Translations under genes and position numbers: made by a program | Shown: positions 7,793 to 16,264 of the stretch, one piece after another | Position numbering within the stretch: position 1 is the stretch's first letter | How the letters are laid out: each line of letters opens with the position of its first letter | From: Bacteroidales bacterium | Lineage (GTDB): Bacteria; Bacteroidota; Bacteroidia; Bacteroidales; WCHB1-69 | DNA: 33,473 nt | Assembly: GCA_016285085.1 (NCBI GenBank) | Contig: JAEEQA010000019.1 | Span: forward strand, 1 to 33,473 | Direction of reading: 5' to 3' | The notes under the pieces: generated by a model | Told to the model about the DNA's origin: nothing | The model's database searches: none | What the model saw: the letters and a program-made list of their open reading frames with translations, nothing else

Positions 7793-7956
7793 GGGTTCTG
7801 AAAAGACTAACAGGGAACATTGTGAGAATCAATGGCTATACCCGTAGCTGTAAGTTCCGAAAATGCATTTTCAATGAAAAGTCACTGACTTTCGGGTCGG
7901 GAAGACGATGAAAATGGGAACGAGCCAGAAGACCTGCCCAAACACGTTGTTCGTGC
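7793..7956 (+). promoter_or_regulatory. Cobalamin (B12) riboswitch
   Basis: The conserved landmarks occur in the right order. CAGGGAA..GTGAGAATC..GGCT..ACCCGTAGCTGTAAG (7811-7854) forms the core. AGTCACTG is at about 7880-7887, GGGAAGACGATGA at about 7899-7911, and the B12 box GAGCCAGAAGACCTGCC is at 7922-7938. A small hairpin after the box (CACG/CGTG, 7943-7955, loop TTGTT) is where the P13/L13 kissing arm is expected. Further down, CGATG/CATCG (7976-7991) followed by a T-rich stretch could be part of the expression platform. The element lies 95 bases upstream of nrdD. B12 riboswitches normally turn expression off when the coenzyme is present, so nrdDG is inferred to be reduced when B12 is plentiful. 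Confidence 0.92.
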
Positions 7957-8050
7957 TTTCGGGACTAAAAGTAAACGATGCAAAAACATCGCCTTTTCTT
8001 TGCCCCAAAGCGAAATTGTTTAACCTTAACCTGTTGATATCCAGATTAGT

Positions 8051-10135
8051 ATGGAGGACTTGTACATCATTAAACGCAACGGAAAACGAGAGCCTTTTTC
8101 CGTAGAAAAAATCAAAAACGCCATTTCCAAGGCTTTCCTTTCCATTGACAGTTTCGCCACCCAGGAGGTGCTGATTGATGTGATGAGCCGTCTCAAGATC
8201 TACGACGGCATTTCTGTGGAAGAGATCCAGAACCAAGTGGAGTTTTCGCTCATGGCCGAGCGCTACTACGAGGTGGCCAAAGCGTACATCCTCTATCGCC
8301 AGCGTCACTACGAAGACCGCGAGGTGAAGGAGAAGCTGGACTTCCTCATCAACTACTGCAACGCCTCCAACGCCGCCACCGGCAGCAAGTACGACGCCAA
8401 CGCCAACGTGGAGCGCAAGAACATCGCCACCCTCATCGGCGAACTGCCCAAGTCGAACTTCATCCGCCTCAACCGCCGTCTGTTGTGCGACAAAATCAAG
8501 GATATGTACGGCAAGGAGCTGGCCGACAAGTACATGTACCTGCTGAACCATCATTTCATTTACAAGAATGATGAGACCAGCATCGCCAACTACTGCGCCA
8601 GCATCACCATGTACCCGTGGCTGTTGGGCGGCACCAAGAGCATCGGCGGCAACGCCTCCGCGCCCACCAACCTCAAGTCGTACTGCGGCGGCTTCGTCAA
8701 CATGGTGTTCATGGTCTCCAGCATGCTCAGCGGCGCCTGCGCCACCCCAGAGTTCCTGATGTACATGGACTACTTCGTCCGCAAGGAGTACGGCGACAAC
8801 TACTATAAAGAATCGGAAAAGATTGTCGATCTGTCGATCAAGCAGCGCTCCATCGACAAGGTGATCACCGACTGCTTCGAGCAGGTGGTCTATTCCATCA
8901 ACCAGCCGACCGGCGCCCGCAACTTCCAGTCGGTGTTCTGGAACGTGGCCTACTACGACAAATACTATTTCCAGAGCCTGTTCGGCGAGTTCGTTTTCCC
9001 CGACGGCACCAAACCCATCTGGGAATCTTTGAGTTGGCTGCAAAAGCGGTTCATGCGCTGGTTCAACGCCGAGCGCACCCGTTCCGTGCTCACCTTCCCC
9101 GTGGAAACGATGGCGCTGCTGTCGAAAGACGGCGACATCATGGATACCGAGTACGCCGACTTCACCGCCGAGATGTACGCCGCGGGCCACTCCTTCTTCA
9201 CCTACGTGAGCGACAACGCCGACTCCCTGAGCAGCTGCTGCCGCCTGCGTAACGAGATCCAGGACAATGGTTTCAGCTACACCCTCGGTGCGGGCGGCGT
9301 GTCCACCGGCTCCAAGAGCGTGCTCACCATCAACCTCAACCGCTGCATCCAATACGAGTGCAAAAACAACATCCCGCACCTCCAGTTCGTGGGTGAGGTA
9401 ATCGAGCTGATGCACAAGGTGCAGACCGCCTACAACGAGAACCTTAAGTACTTGCAGGAGAAGGGAATGTTGCCACTGTTCGATGCCGGCTACATCGCCA
9501 TCAACCGCCAGTACCTCACCATCGGTGTCAATGGTCTGGTGGAGGCCGCCGAGTACATGGAAATCCCCATCAACGACAACGAGCGCTACCAGCATTTCGT
9601 CGAGGGAATCCTCGGTCTGGTGGAGAAATACAACCACCAGTTCCGCACGAAGGAGCTGATGTTCAACTGCGAGATGATTCCGGCCGAGAACGTCGGTGTG
9701 AAGCACGCCAAGTGGGACCGCGAGGACGGCTACAAGGTGCCCCGCGACTGCTACAACAGCTACTTCTACCGCGTGGAGGACGACTCCCTCAACCTCATCG
9801 ACAAGTTCCGTCTGCACGGCAAACGCTACATTTCGCACCTCACCGGCGGTTCCGCACTGCACGCCAACCTGGAGGAGCATCTGTCGCAGGCCCAGTACCG
9901 CCAGCTGCTCCGCGTGGCCGCGCAGGAAGGTTGCAACTACTTCACCTTCAACATTCCCAACACCGTCTGCAACGACTGCGGTCACATTGATAAACGCTAC
10001 CTGCACGAATGTCCGGAATGCCATAGCAAGAACGTGGACTACCTCACCCGCGTCATCGGTTACATGAAACGGGTCAGCAGTTTCTCGCAGGCACGGCAAG
10101 AGGAAGCCAGCAGACGTTATTACGGAAATATGTAG
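8051..10135 (+). CDS. nrdD: Anaerobic (class III) ribonucleoside-triphosphate reductase, glycyl radical enzyme
   Basis: The 694-aa protein reduces NTPs to dNTPs without oxygen, using a glycyl radical installed by NrdG. An N-terminal ATP-cone (IIKRNGKREPFSVEKIKNAI, about 5-90) provides allosteric control. The catalytic barrel fills the middle. Near the C-terminus are four zinc cysteines (Cys640, Cys643, Cys654, Cys657: CNDC and CPEC) and then the radical loop RVIGYM with Gly670. The gene is preceded by a cobalamin riboswitch. The sequence ends YYGNM and the stop TAG is formed by the first bases of a palindromic repeat (10132-10159). nrdG follows 48 bases later. Length and motifs agree with a complete enzyme. 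Start ATG 8051 gives an N-terminus typical of ATP-cones. Confidence 0.97.
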   Translation: MEDLYIIKRNGKREPFSVEKIKNAISKAFLSIDSFATQEVLIDVMSRLKIYDGISVEEIQNQVEFSLMAERYYEVAKAYILYRQRHYEDREVKEKLDFLINYCNASNAATGSKYDANANVERKNIATLIGELPKSNFIRLNRRLLCDKIKDMYGKELADKYMYLLNHHFIYKNDETSIANYCASITMYPWLLGGTKSIGGNASAPTNLKSYCGGFVNMVFMVSSMLSGACATPEFLMYMDYFVRKEYGDNYYKESEKIVDLSIKQRSIDKVITDCFEQVVYSINQPTGARNFQSVFWNVAYYDKYYFQSLFGEFVFPDGTKPIWESLSWLQKRFMRWFNAERTRSVLTFPVETMALLSKDGDIMDTEYADFTAEMYAAGHSFFTYVSDNADSLSSCCRLRNEIQDNGFSYTLGAGGVSTGSKSVLTINLNRCIQYECKNNIPHLQFVGEVIELMHKVQTAYNENLKYLQEKGMLPLFDAGYIAINRQYLTIGVNGLVEAAEYMEIPINDNERYQHFVEGILGLVEKYNHQFRTKELMFNCEMIPAENVGVKHAKWDREDGYKVPRDCYNSYFYRVEDDSLNLIDKFRLHGKRYISHLTGGSALHANLEEHLSQAQYRQLLRVAAQEGCNYFTFNIPNTVCNDCGHIDKRYLHECPECHSKNVDYLTRVIGYMKRVSSFSQARQEEASRRYYGNM

Positions 10136-10159
10136 AGACGTGCCATGGCGCGTCTCTAC
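10132..10159. repeat. 28-bp near-palindrome, GTAGAGACG family, overlapping the nrdD stop codon
   Basis: The arms GTAGAGACG/CGTCTCTAC flank the core TGCCATGGCG. The two halves differ at one T/C position that still allows a G-U pair in RNA. Bases 2-4 (TAG, 10133-10135) are the nrdD stop codon. The rest fills most of the nrdD-nrdG junction. Confidence 0.92.
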
Positions 10160-10183
10160 GGACCCCTGTAACCTGCCCCTGAT

Positions 10184-10633
10184 ATGAAATACTACAATTT
10201 CGACATTGTCTTTCAGGAAATTCCCGATGAGGTGACGTTGGCGGTGAACATCACCAACTGTCCCAACCATTGTGCTGGGTGCCACAGTCCGCACCTGCAT
10301 GGCGACATTGGTTTTCCGTTGGACGAGGCCGAGATTGACGGGCTTTTGGCCAAGTATGGGAATCAAATCACCTGTTTCTGTTTTATGGGCGGGGATGCAA
10401 CGCCGCAGGAGGTGGCGCGGTTGGCGGCGTACGTCCGGACGAAGGCCGCGCTGAAGGTGGCATGGTATTCCGGGAAACCGCAGCTGCCGGACACGTTCAC
10501 CGCGTTCGACTATGTGAAGACGGGGCCGTATGTACCCGAAAAGGGCGGGCTGAAATCGCGTGGCACCAACCAGCGGCTGTACCGCAACACGGGCGGGAAG
10601 CCGGTGGACATCACGTCGCGGTTTTGGCGGTAA
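10184..10633 (+). CDS. nrdG: Anaerobic ribonucleotide reductase activating protein (radical SAM)
   Basis: The 149-aa protein carries the radical SAM cluster motif C-x3-C-x2-C at Cys26, Cys30 and Cys33 (NCPNHCAGCHSPHL), followed by the MGGD segment used in SAM binding. It generates the glycyl radical on NrdD. It is slightly shorter than some relatives, as is usual for Bacteroidota NrdG. It lies 48 bases downstream of nrdD in what is surely the same operon, separated only by a palindromic repeat. It is therefore also under the B12 riboswitch unless an internal promoter exists. Confidence 0.95.
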   Translation: MKYYNFDIVFQEIPDEVTLAVNITNCPNHCAGCHSPHLHGDIGFPLDEAEIDGLLAKYGNQITCFCFMGGDATPQEVARLAAYVRTKAALKVAWYSGKPQLPDTFTAFDYVKTGPYVPEKGGLKSRGTNQRLYRNTGGKPVDITSRFWR

Positions 10634-10636
10634 AAT

Positions 10637-10664
10637 GTAGAAACGCGCCAGGACACGTCTCTAC
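10637..10664. repeat. Degenerate 28-bp palindrome, GTAGAGACG family
   Basis: The arms are GTAGAAACG and CGTCTCTAC around the core CGCCAGGACA. It begins 4 bases after the nrdG stop. It resembles the copies at 10132-10159 and 27794-27821 but has lost some symmetry. Confidence 0.8.
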
Positions 10665-10696
10665 GGGTTCACAAATACAATGCCGTATTTACCCGT

Positions 10697-10724
10697 GTAG
10701 AGACGCAAAATTTTGCGTCTCTAC
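10697..10724. repeat. 28-bp perfect palindrome, GTAGAGACG family, AAAATTTT core
   Basis: Identical to the copy at 181-208. It lies 33 bases after the degenerate copy, in the nrdG-adhesin gap, and is followed by an A-run. It could fold as a hairpin at the 3' end of the nrdDG mRNA. Confidence 0.95.
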
Positions 10725-10797
10725 AAAAAAAATCATGATTCCCCAAAACCCTGAAAAAATATTTCTCTCGTGCACTCCAATCTCAATAAAAATATTG

Positions 10798-10805
10798 TAT
10801 CTTTG
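10798..10805 (+). promoter_or_regulatory. -7 box for the large adhesin gene
   Basis: TATCTTTG matches TAnnTTTG. It would give a leader of roughly 95 bases before the ATG at 10907. Confidence 0.6.
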
Positions 10806-10906
10806 TTCGCTAATTCCCAAAGACCCGCTTTGGGCTTTTTGGCCTGCAACCTATTGAAAACCAATTATGGAAAAATAACCTTATTATTCACCAAAACCAA
10901 TTTATT

Positions 10907-13900
10907 ATGAAAAAAGTACGATTATTTCTTTTGTTGCTGATGGTGGCATTGCTGCCGTTGGCAATGCAAGCTCAGCAGTCGATACCGTACACTTACGGTT
11001 TCGAAAACAACGACCTCGCCGCCGATGGGTGGACGAAGGTTGACTGCGCTTCAAGCACAGGAATCAACTCTTCTGCCAAAATGACTGGAGACTACGGATT
11101 CCAATTCTATTACAACACCAATCCTCCCCAGTATCTCATCTCTCCCGAGTTGACGGGTACTGAAAATGGTCTTACCGTTGGCTTCTACTACAAAAATGGT
11201 AGTTCCTGGACTGAAACATTCCAAGTAGGCTACTCTACCACAGATAACGATGTAACCAGCTTTACGTGGGACAATGAGCTTACGGCTCCCTCTACTTGGG
11301 AAATGTATGAAAATTCTTTCCCTGCAGGAACAAAGTATGTGGCAGTTAAATACACTGCAAACAACCAATTTAAAATGTACATTGACGATTTCAGTTTCTC
11401 TGCTCCTGCCGCTTGCCCCAAACCCACAGGGCTTGCATACTCCAATGTTACCACCAACTCTGCCACTCTGACATGGGAGGCTGGCGATGCCTCTGCTTGG
11501 ATTCTGGAATATGCCACTTCTTCTGACTTCACTGATGCTACTTCCGAAAACGTAACAGGAACCGCTTCCAAAGCCATTGAAGGTCTTACCGCTCAAACTC
11601 ATTACTATGTCCGCGTGAAAGCCAATTGCGGCGCAGATGGCGAAAGCGAATGGTGCAACGCCATCGACTTCACCACGGCTTGCGCTGCTATTGTGGTGGA
11701 TGCCGACCACGATTTCTTTGAAGGTTTTGAAGGTACTACTTTCGCACCCGACTGCTGGGATCGCATTGCCGCGGGATCCTATAATTGGAGCCGTTATACA
11801 TATACCACACATCAAGGTTCAGGAAGCGCTTATAGCGGTTATTATGGCGACATTTATTTAGTGATGCCTGAACTTCAAATTGCCAACGGCACTACCGACG
11901 TATGGCTTAAATTCTGGTCGAACAATTCCTATCCGAGTGACTATGACAAAAATTCTGTGGTTCTTCTTGACGGAGAAACCGAAATTGAGCTTTGGTCGCC
12001 GGAGTCGGTGAGCAACAGCTGGACAGAAGCTGCCATCAACCTTTCTGAATACAAGGGCCAGACCATCCGCCTTGCCTTCAAGTACGAAGGCAGCAATGCT
12101 CACGGTTGGTACTTGGATGATATAACAGTGGCATTTGATCCCACCTGCATGAAGCCCAGTGATGTGGCTCTCGTCGATGGCACCCTCACCGCCCATAGTG
12201 CCAAAATCAGTTGGACCGACAATACCGAAAATCCCCTTGGTTACATTCTCCTTGTGAATGACCAGGAAGTGGATGCCGATGAGAATCCCTTTACGCTTGA
12301 TCTTACCCCCGAAACCCAGTACACAGTGAGAGTGAAAGCCGTCTGCACAACTGAAGACACCTCCGATTTGAGCACTGACTACGCCACTTTCACCACTCCT
12401 CCCACATGCTTCGCTCCCACCGCCGTTTCCGTGCCCGACAGCACCATCACCACCACCACCGCCATTGTGTATTGGACCGACAACAATGAGAACGATCCCG
12501 CCAACGGCTGGACTATCCTTGTGAACGACGAGGAAGTGGTTGCCGATGTAAACCCGTTCACACTGCCCAACCTTACCCCCTCCACCGCCTACACCCTGAA
12601 AGTGAAGGCCAATTGCGACACCGATGACGAATCCGCTTGGAGTGCGGAAGTGCATTTTGCCACCTTATGCGATGCTATCGTCGTGGATGAAGAACATGAT
12701 TTCACCGAAGGCTTTGAAGGTACCACCTTTGCACCTCTCTGCTGGAACAGCATCCCAGCCGGCACCAACGCTTGGAGTCGCACAACATCTTCTTCTTACG
12801 TACACGAAGGTTCTGCTGCTGCTTACAGCGGCTTCTATGGCGATATCTATTTGGTGTTGCCTGACCTTCAAATTGAAAACGGTAGCACCAATGTCCGCTT
12901 AACTTTCTGGTCATATAATAGGTACACTAGCGATTATGACAAAAATTCCGTGATTCTCCTTGACGGGGAAACCGAAACCGAACTTTGGTCGCCTGAAACA
13001 GTGGAGCAGAGTTGGGAAGAAGTCTCCATTAACCTTTCGGAGTATATGGGTCAGACAATTCGTCTCGCCTTCAAGTACGAAGGAAGCAATGCCCACGCCT
13101 GGTATGTGGACGAAGTGAAGGTTGCATTCGATCCCGCCTGTATGAGACCTACCGCCCTGACTGTGGACACCGTAACCGCCAATTCCGTCACCCTCACTTG
13201 GGTGGACAATAACGAAGAACGTCCCGCCTCATGGACAGTATCCTATGAAAACAACGGTACCGCCATTGAAGCCATTTCCTACGACACTACTATCACAATT
13301 GAAGAGCTCACTCCTGAGACTGCCTATACGGCGAAGGTGAAAGCCAACTGTGAAAGTGATTGGAGTGATGCCGTCAACTTCACCACCCTGCCCACCTGCC
13401 CCGCTCCCACCAACCTCACCTACTCCAACCTCACGGCCACCAGCGTTACCCTTGACTGGACTGTCAATGGCGAAGAGACCCAGTGGATTCTGGTTCTGAA
13501 CGGACAGGAACTTGTGGTGGATCAGAAACCGCTCACCATCGACACGCTCACCGAGCAGACCCCCTACACCGCCATCCTCCGCGCCTTCTGCGCCGCTGAT
13601 GACACCTCCCACAACAGCAACACCGCCCGCTTCGTCACCCCCTGTGCTCCGCAGACCGCCGAGGGTTACACTGAAGACTTCAGCGGCTACACCGCCTCTG
13701 ATAATATTAATGCTTCCAACGGCGTGATGCCCGATTGCTGGAACTACATCGGCACGAGCGGCAACTATCGCCCGCACGTTTACAATGGCTCTTATGCTCC
13801 CACAGACTCCGACAACAGCCTCGTGATGACCGCAGGTACCTCCAACTATGGTGGAAGCCCCAATTTCGCGGTTATGCCTGCCTTTGACAACCTGTCCGGC

Positions 13901-16144
13901 AAGATGCTCACCTTTGCAACATCTATGGAAAGTGCAACCGCCGGTCACCTTACCGTCGGCTATGTCACCGATCTTACGGCTGCAAGCTACGTTAAACTGG
14001 ATACTATTCCGAACAACTACTATAGTGGTTCAGACCGTTATGTCACCCACGAAGTGATCGTCACCAATGTTCCTGCCGGCGCCCGCATCGCCTTCAAATG
14101 GGAACAGGCTACTACTTGGTATTCCTGCGCTATTGACGATATCGCCATTGTGGATATGCCCGGTTGCGTGAAACCGATTGATGTGGAAGCTGTTAACGGC
14201 ACAATTACCACCACCTCCGCCACCATCGCTTGGACTGACCAGAATCTGACAGCTCCTGCATACGGATGGACTATCAATCTGAATGGTGTGGACACCACCG
14301 TCACTGAAAACCCGTTCACGTTCGACAACCTCACCGCATCTACCCTTTATACGGTAAAAGTAAAAGCCCTCTGCGACGCTGAGGAAGAATCCGACTGGAG
14401 CAGCACATCTACTTTCCGTACCGCCTGTGGTGATGTCACCATTGAAGAGAACAATCCCTTCGTAGATGGTTTCGAAGATTACAACAGCTCCAGCTTCCCG
14501 GATTGCTGGACCTTAGATATCGCTTATGCAGGATATTCTACCTACCCGTATGTGTATAATTCTTCATACAGTGCTCACAACGGAAATAATTCATTATACA
14601 TGGGTTTCTATGGTGCTACCGAAATGAATCTGGTATCCACTCCGACTTTCACCAATGAGATGAACACACTGCAGGTTACTTTCTATGCAAAATACAGCAG
14701 CTACAATACATTGTTTGTGGTGGGTGTGATGGACGGCTCTACCTTTGAACCTGTTGACACGATTGATCTTACCAGCAGCTATACTGAGCACACCGTCAGT
14801 TTCAACAACTATACGGGCAATGGCAGCCGTGTCGCTTTCAAGGCTTCTCCGCTGGGTACTTCCACCTCTGGATACCTCTATTTGGACGATGTCACAGTGG
14901 AACTCATTCCTTCCTGCATCCGTCCTGACGGTATTGAAGTTACGAACATCACTGGCACTACCGCCACCATTGACTGGACTGACAATAACGAGACCGCCCC
15001 GCAGTCTTGGACAATCAGTCTGAACGGGACAGACACCACCGTGACGGAGCATCCGTTCACCATCGACAATCTTAACGCTTCCAGCCACTACACCGTGAAG
15101 GTGAAAGCCAACTGCACCGATGAAGACGAATCCGCTTGGAGCAACGAAGAATCGTTCAGAACCCAGTGTGAGGGCACAATCGTTGTGACATACGACAATC
15201 CCTATGAAGAGGGTTTTGAAGACAACAATGACTTTGGCTGCTGGACTACCGAAATCATTTCCGGAACAACGGATTGGACTCACAACAGTACTGCTGCTGT
15301 CGGTTCAAACGCTGCATATTTCAACTATAACGGTGGTGAAAGCTACCTGATTTCTCCTGTCTTCGATCTCACACAAGCTTCGAACGTCCAACTCACCTTC
15401 CAGCATAGGCAACCCCAATGGACTGGCGATCCGGAATCACAACTGTACCTCTATTACAAAGCTGCTGCCACCGATGAATGGACACTGATGGAATCTTACA
15501 CCACTTTCTATGAGGAATACGCCACTGAAACCTTCACTTTGCCGAACCCGAGCGCCACTTACCAGATTGCATTCAAGGGTGTCGGTAATGGTGGTTATAG
15601 CGTGTATCTTGACGATGTACACATCTTCACGGAAGACAGCACTGTGGTTACACCTTGCGCCACTCCGACCAATGTGACCTATGAAAACGGTGTTGTGACT
15701 TGGACCGGCGATGCCGCCAACTACAACGTGCACATCGTTGCTGGCGAAACCACCATTGACACCACTGTCAGTGCCGCTACCTACACCATCGAAGGTTTGA
15801 ACGACGGCGACCACGCCACCGTTACCGTCCAGGCCATCTGCGACGAAGAAAACCTCTCCGACTGGTCCGAAGCCGTTGAATTCGACTACATCATTGACGG
15901 TATCAACAGCTACGCTATCCAAGCCAACATCTACCCGAACCCGACCACCGGCAACGTGACCGTTGAAAGCAACGCCATCAACGCCGACATCACCGTGTTC
16001 GACATGTTCGGCAAACTGATGATGACCTCCAAAGTCGCCGCCGAGCGCACTGAACTCAACTTCAGCAGCTTCGCCCCCGGTGTCTATATGGTGCGCATCG
16101 CCAACAGCAATGCCATCACCACCGTCAAGGTTGTGAAGGAATAA
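10907..16144 (+). CDS. Very large secreted surface protein: alternating cleaved-adhesin-like and Fn3 domains, T9SS sorting domain
   Basis: The 1745-aa protein has a signal peptide (1-23, AMQAQ). It is built of jelly-roll domains of the cleaved-adhesin/MAM type (GFE..CW..., ending YLDDI/YVDEV) alternating with fibronectin type III domains (LTxxTxYTVKVKANC). Approximate order: CA 25-167, Fn3 169-259, CA 261-414, Fn3 414-500, Fn3 500-588, CA 589-744, Fn3 744-829, Fn3 830-913, CA 914-1087, Fn3 1087-1174, CA 1175-1338, Fn3 1338-1422, CA 1422-1585, Fn3 1585-1660. A T9SS type A tail follows at 1661-1745 (IYPNPTTGNVTV, ending TTVKVVKE). The second and third CA domains are closely alike, which indicates internal duplication. 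No catalytic motif was seen, so adhesion or a structural role is the best guess. Gingipain adhesin regions use similar modules. It probably forms a transcription unit of its own, with a -7 box upstream and a terminator downstream. Confidence 0.88.
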   Translation: MKKVRLFLLLLMVALLPLAMQAQQSIPYTYGFENNDLAADGWTKVDCASSTGINSSAKMTGDYGFQFYYNTNPPQYLISPELTGTENGLTVGFYYKNGSSWTETFQVGYSTTDNDVTSFTWDNELTAPSTWEMYENSFPAGTKYVAVKYTANNQFKMYIDDFSFSAPAACPKPTGLAYSNVTTNSATLTWEAGDASAWILEYATSSDFTDATSENVTGTASKAIEGLTAQTHYYVRVKANCGADGESEWCNAIDFTTACAAIVVDADHDFFEGFEGTTFAPDCWDRIAAGSYNWSRYTYTTHQGSGSAYSGYYGDIYLVMPELQIANGTTDVWLKFWSNNSYPSDYDKNSVVLLDGETEIELWSPESVSNSWTEAAINLSEYKGQTIRLAFKYEGSNAHGWYLDDITVAFDPTCMKPSDVALVDGTLTAHSAKISWTDNTENPLGYILLVNDQEVDADENPFTLDLTPETQYTVRVKAVCTTEDTSDLSTDYATFTTPPTCFAPTAVSVPDSTITTTTAIVYWTDNNENDPANGWTILVNDEEVVADVNPFTLPNLTPSTAYTLKVKANCDTDDESAWSAEVHFATLCDAIVVDEEHDFTEGFEGTTFAPLCWNSIPAGTNAWSRTTSSSYVHEGSAAAYSGFYGDIYLVLPDLQIENGSTNVRLTFWSYNRYTSDYDKNSVILLDGETETELWSPETVEQSWEEVSINLSEYMGQTIRLAFKYEGSNAHAWYVDEVKVAFDPACMRPTALTVDTVTANSVTLTWVDNNEERPASWTVSYENNGTAIEAISYDTTITIEELTPETAYTAKVKANCESDWSDAVNFTTLPTCPAPTNLTYSNLTATSVTLDWTVNGEETQWILVLNGQELVVDQKPLTIDTLTEQTPYTAILRAFCAADDTSHNSNTARFVTPCAPQTAEGYTEDFSGYTASDNINASNGVMPDCWNYIGTSGNYRPHVYNGSYAPTDSDNSLVMTAGTSNYGGSPNFAVMPAFDNLSGKMLTFATSMESATAGHLTVGYVTDLTAASYVKLDTIPNNYYSGSDRYVTHEVIVTNVPAGARIAFKWEQATTWYSCAIDDIAIVDMPGCVKPIDVEAVNGTITTTSATIAWTDQNLTAPAYGWTINLNGVDTTVTENPFTFDNLTASTLYTVKVKALCDAEEESDWSSTSTFRTACGDVTIEENNPFVDGFEDYNSSSFPDCWTLDIAYAGYSTYPYVYNSSYSAHNGNNSLYMGFYGATEMNLVSTPTFTNEMNTLQVTFYAKYSSYNTLFVVGVMDGSTFEPVDTIDLTSSYTEHTVSFNNYTGNGSRVAFKASPLGTSTSGYLYLDDVTVELIPSCIRPDGIEVTNITGTTATIDWTDNNETAPQSWTISLNGTDTTVTEHPFTIDNLNASSHYTVKVKANCTDEDESAWSNEESFRTQCEGTIVVTYDNPYEEGFEDNNDFGCWTTEIISGTTDWTHNSTAAVGSNAAYFNYNGGESYLISPVFDLTQASNVQLTFQHRQPQWTGDPESQLYLYYKAAATDEWTLMESYTTFYEEYATETFTLPNPSATYQIAFKGVGNGGYSVYLDDVHIFTEDSTVVTPCATPTNVTYENGVVTWTGDAANYNVHIVAGETTIDTTVSAATYTIEGLNDGDHATVTVQAICDEENLSDWSEAVEFDYIIDGINSYAIQANIYPNPTTGNVTVESNAINADITVFDMFGKLMMTSKVAAERTELNFSSFAPGVYMVRIANSNAITTVKVVKE

Positions 16145-16158
16145 TGTTGTAAATTAAT

Positions 16159-16186
16159 GTAGAGACGTTTCATGAAACGTCTCTAC
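16159..16186. repeat. 28-bp perfect palindrome, GTAGAGACG family, TTTCATGAAA core
   Basis: Identical to the in-gene copy at 1906-1933. It lies 14 bases after the adhesin stop and just before a terminator. Confidence 0.95.
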
Positions 16187-16195
16187 AAATCACCC

Positions 16196-16227
16196 AAAAT
16201 CCCGCAGTAACATGCGGGATTTTTTTA
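16196..16227 (+). terminator. Terminator after the large adhesin gene
   Basis: The stem ATCCCGCA (16199-16206) / TGCGGGAT (16213-16220) has a 6-base loop, with A's before and a run of seven T from 16220. It is a strong classic terminator. Confidence 0.9.
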
Positions 16228-16235
16228 TATCTTTG
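16228..16235 (+). promoter_or_regulatory. -7 box for the second adhesin gene, abutting the terminator
   Basis: TATCTTTG matches TAnnTTTG, 29 bases before the ATG at 16265. It begins directly after the terminator's T-run, so its upstream promoter part must overlap the terminator hairpin. Confidence 0.6.
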
Positions 16236-16264
16236 CCGCCGTAATCATCAACAAATCAATTTTT

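Noticed and set aside
7871-10366. 831-codon open frame on the minus strand
   Set aside because: It is fully antisense to nrdD and nrdG, which have clear motifs. The translation is low-complexity Val/Gly/His-rich, as expected from codon bias of the real genes.
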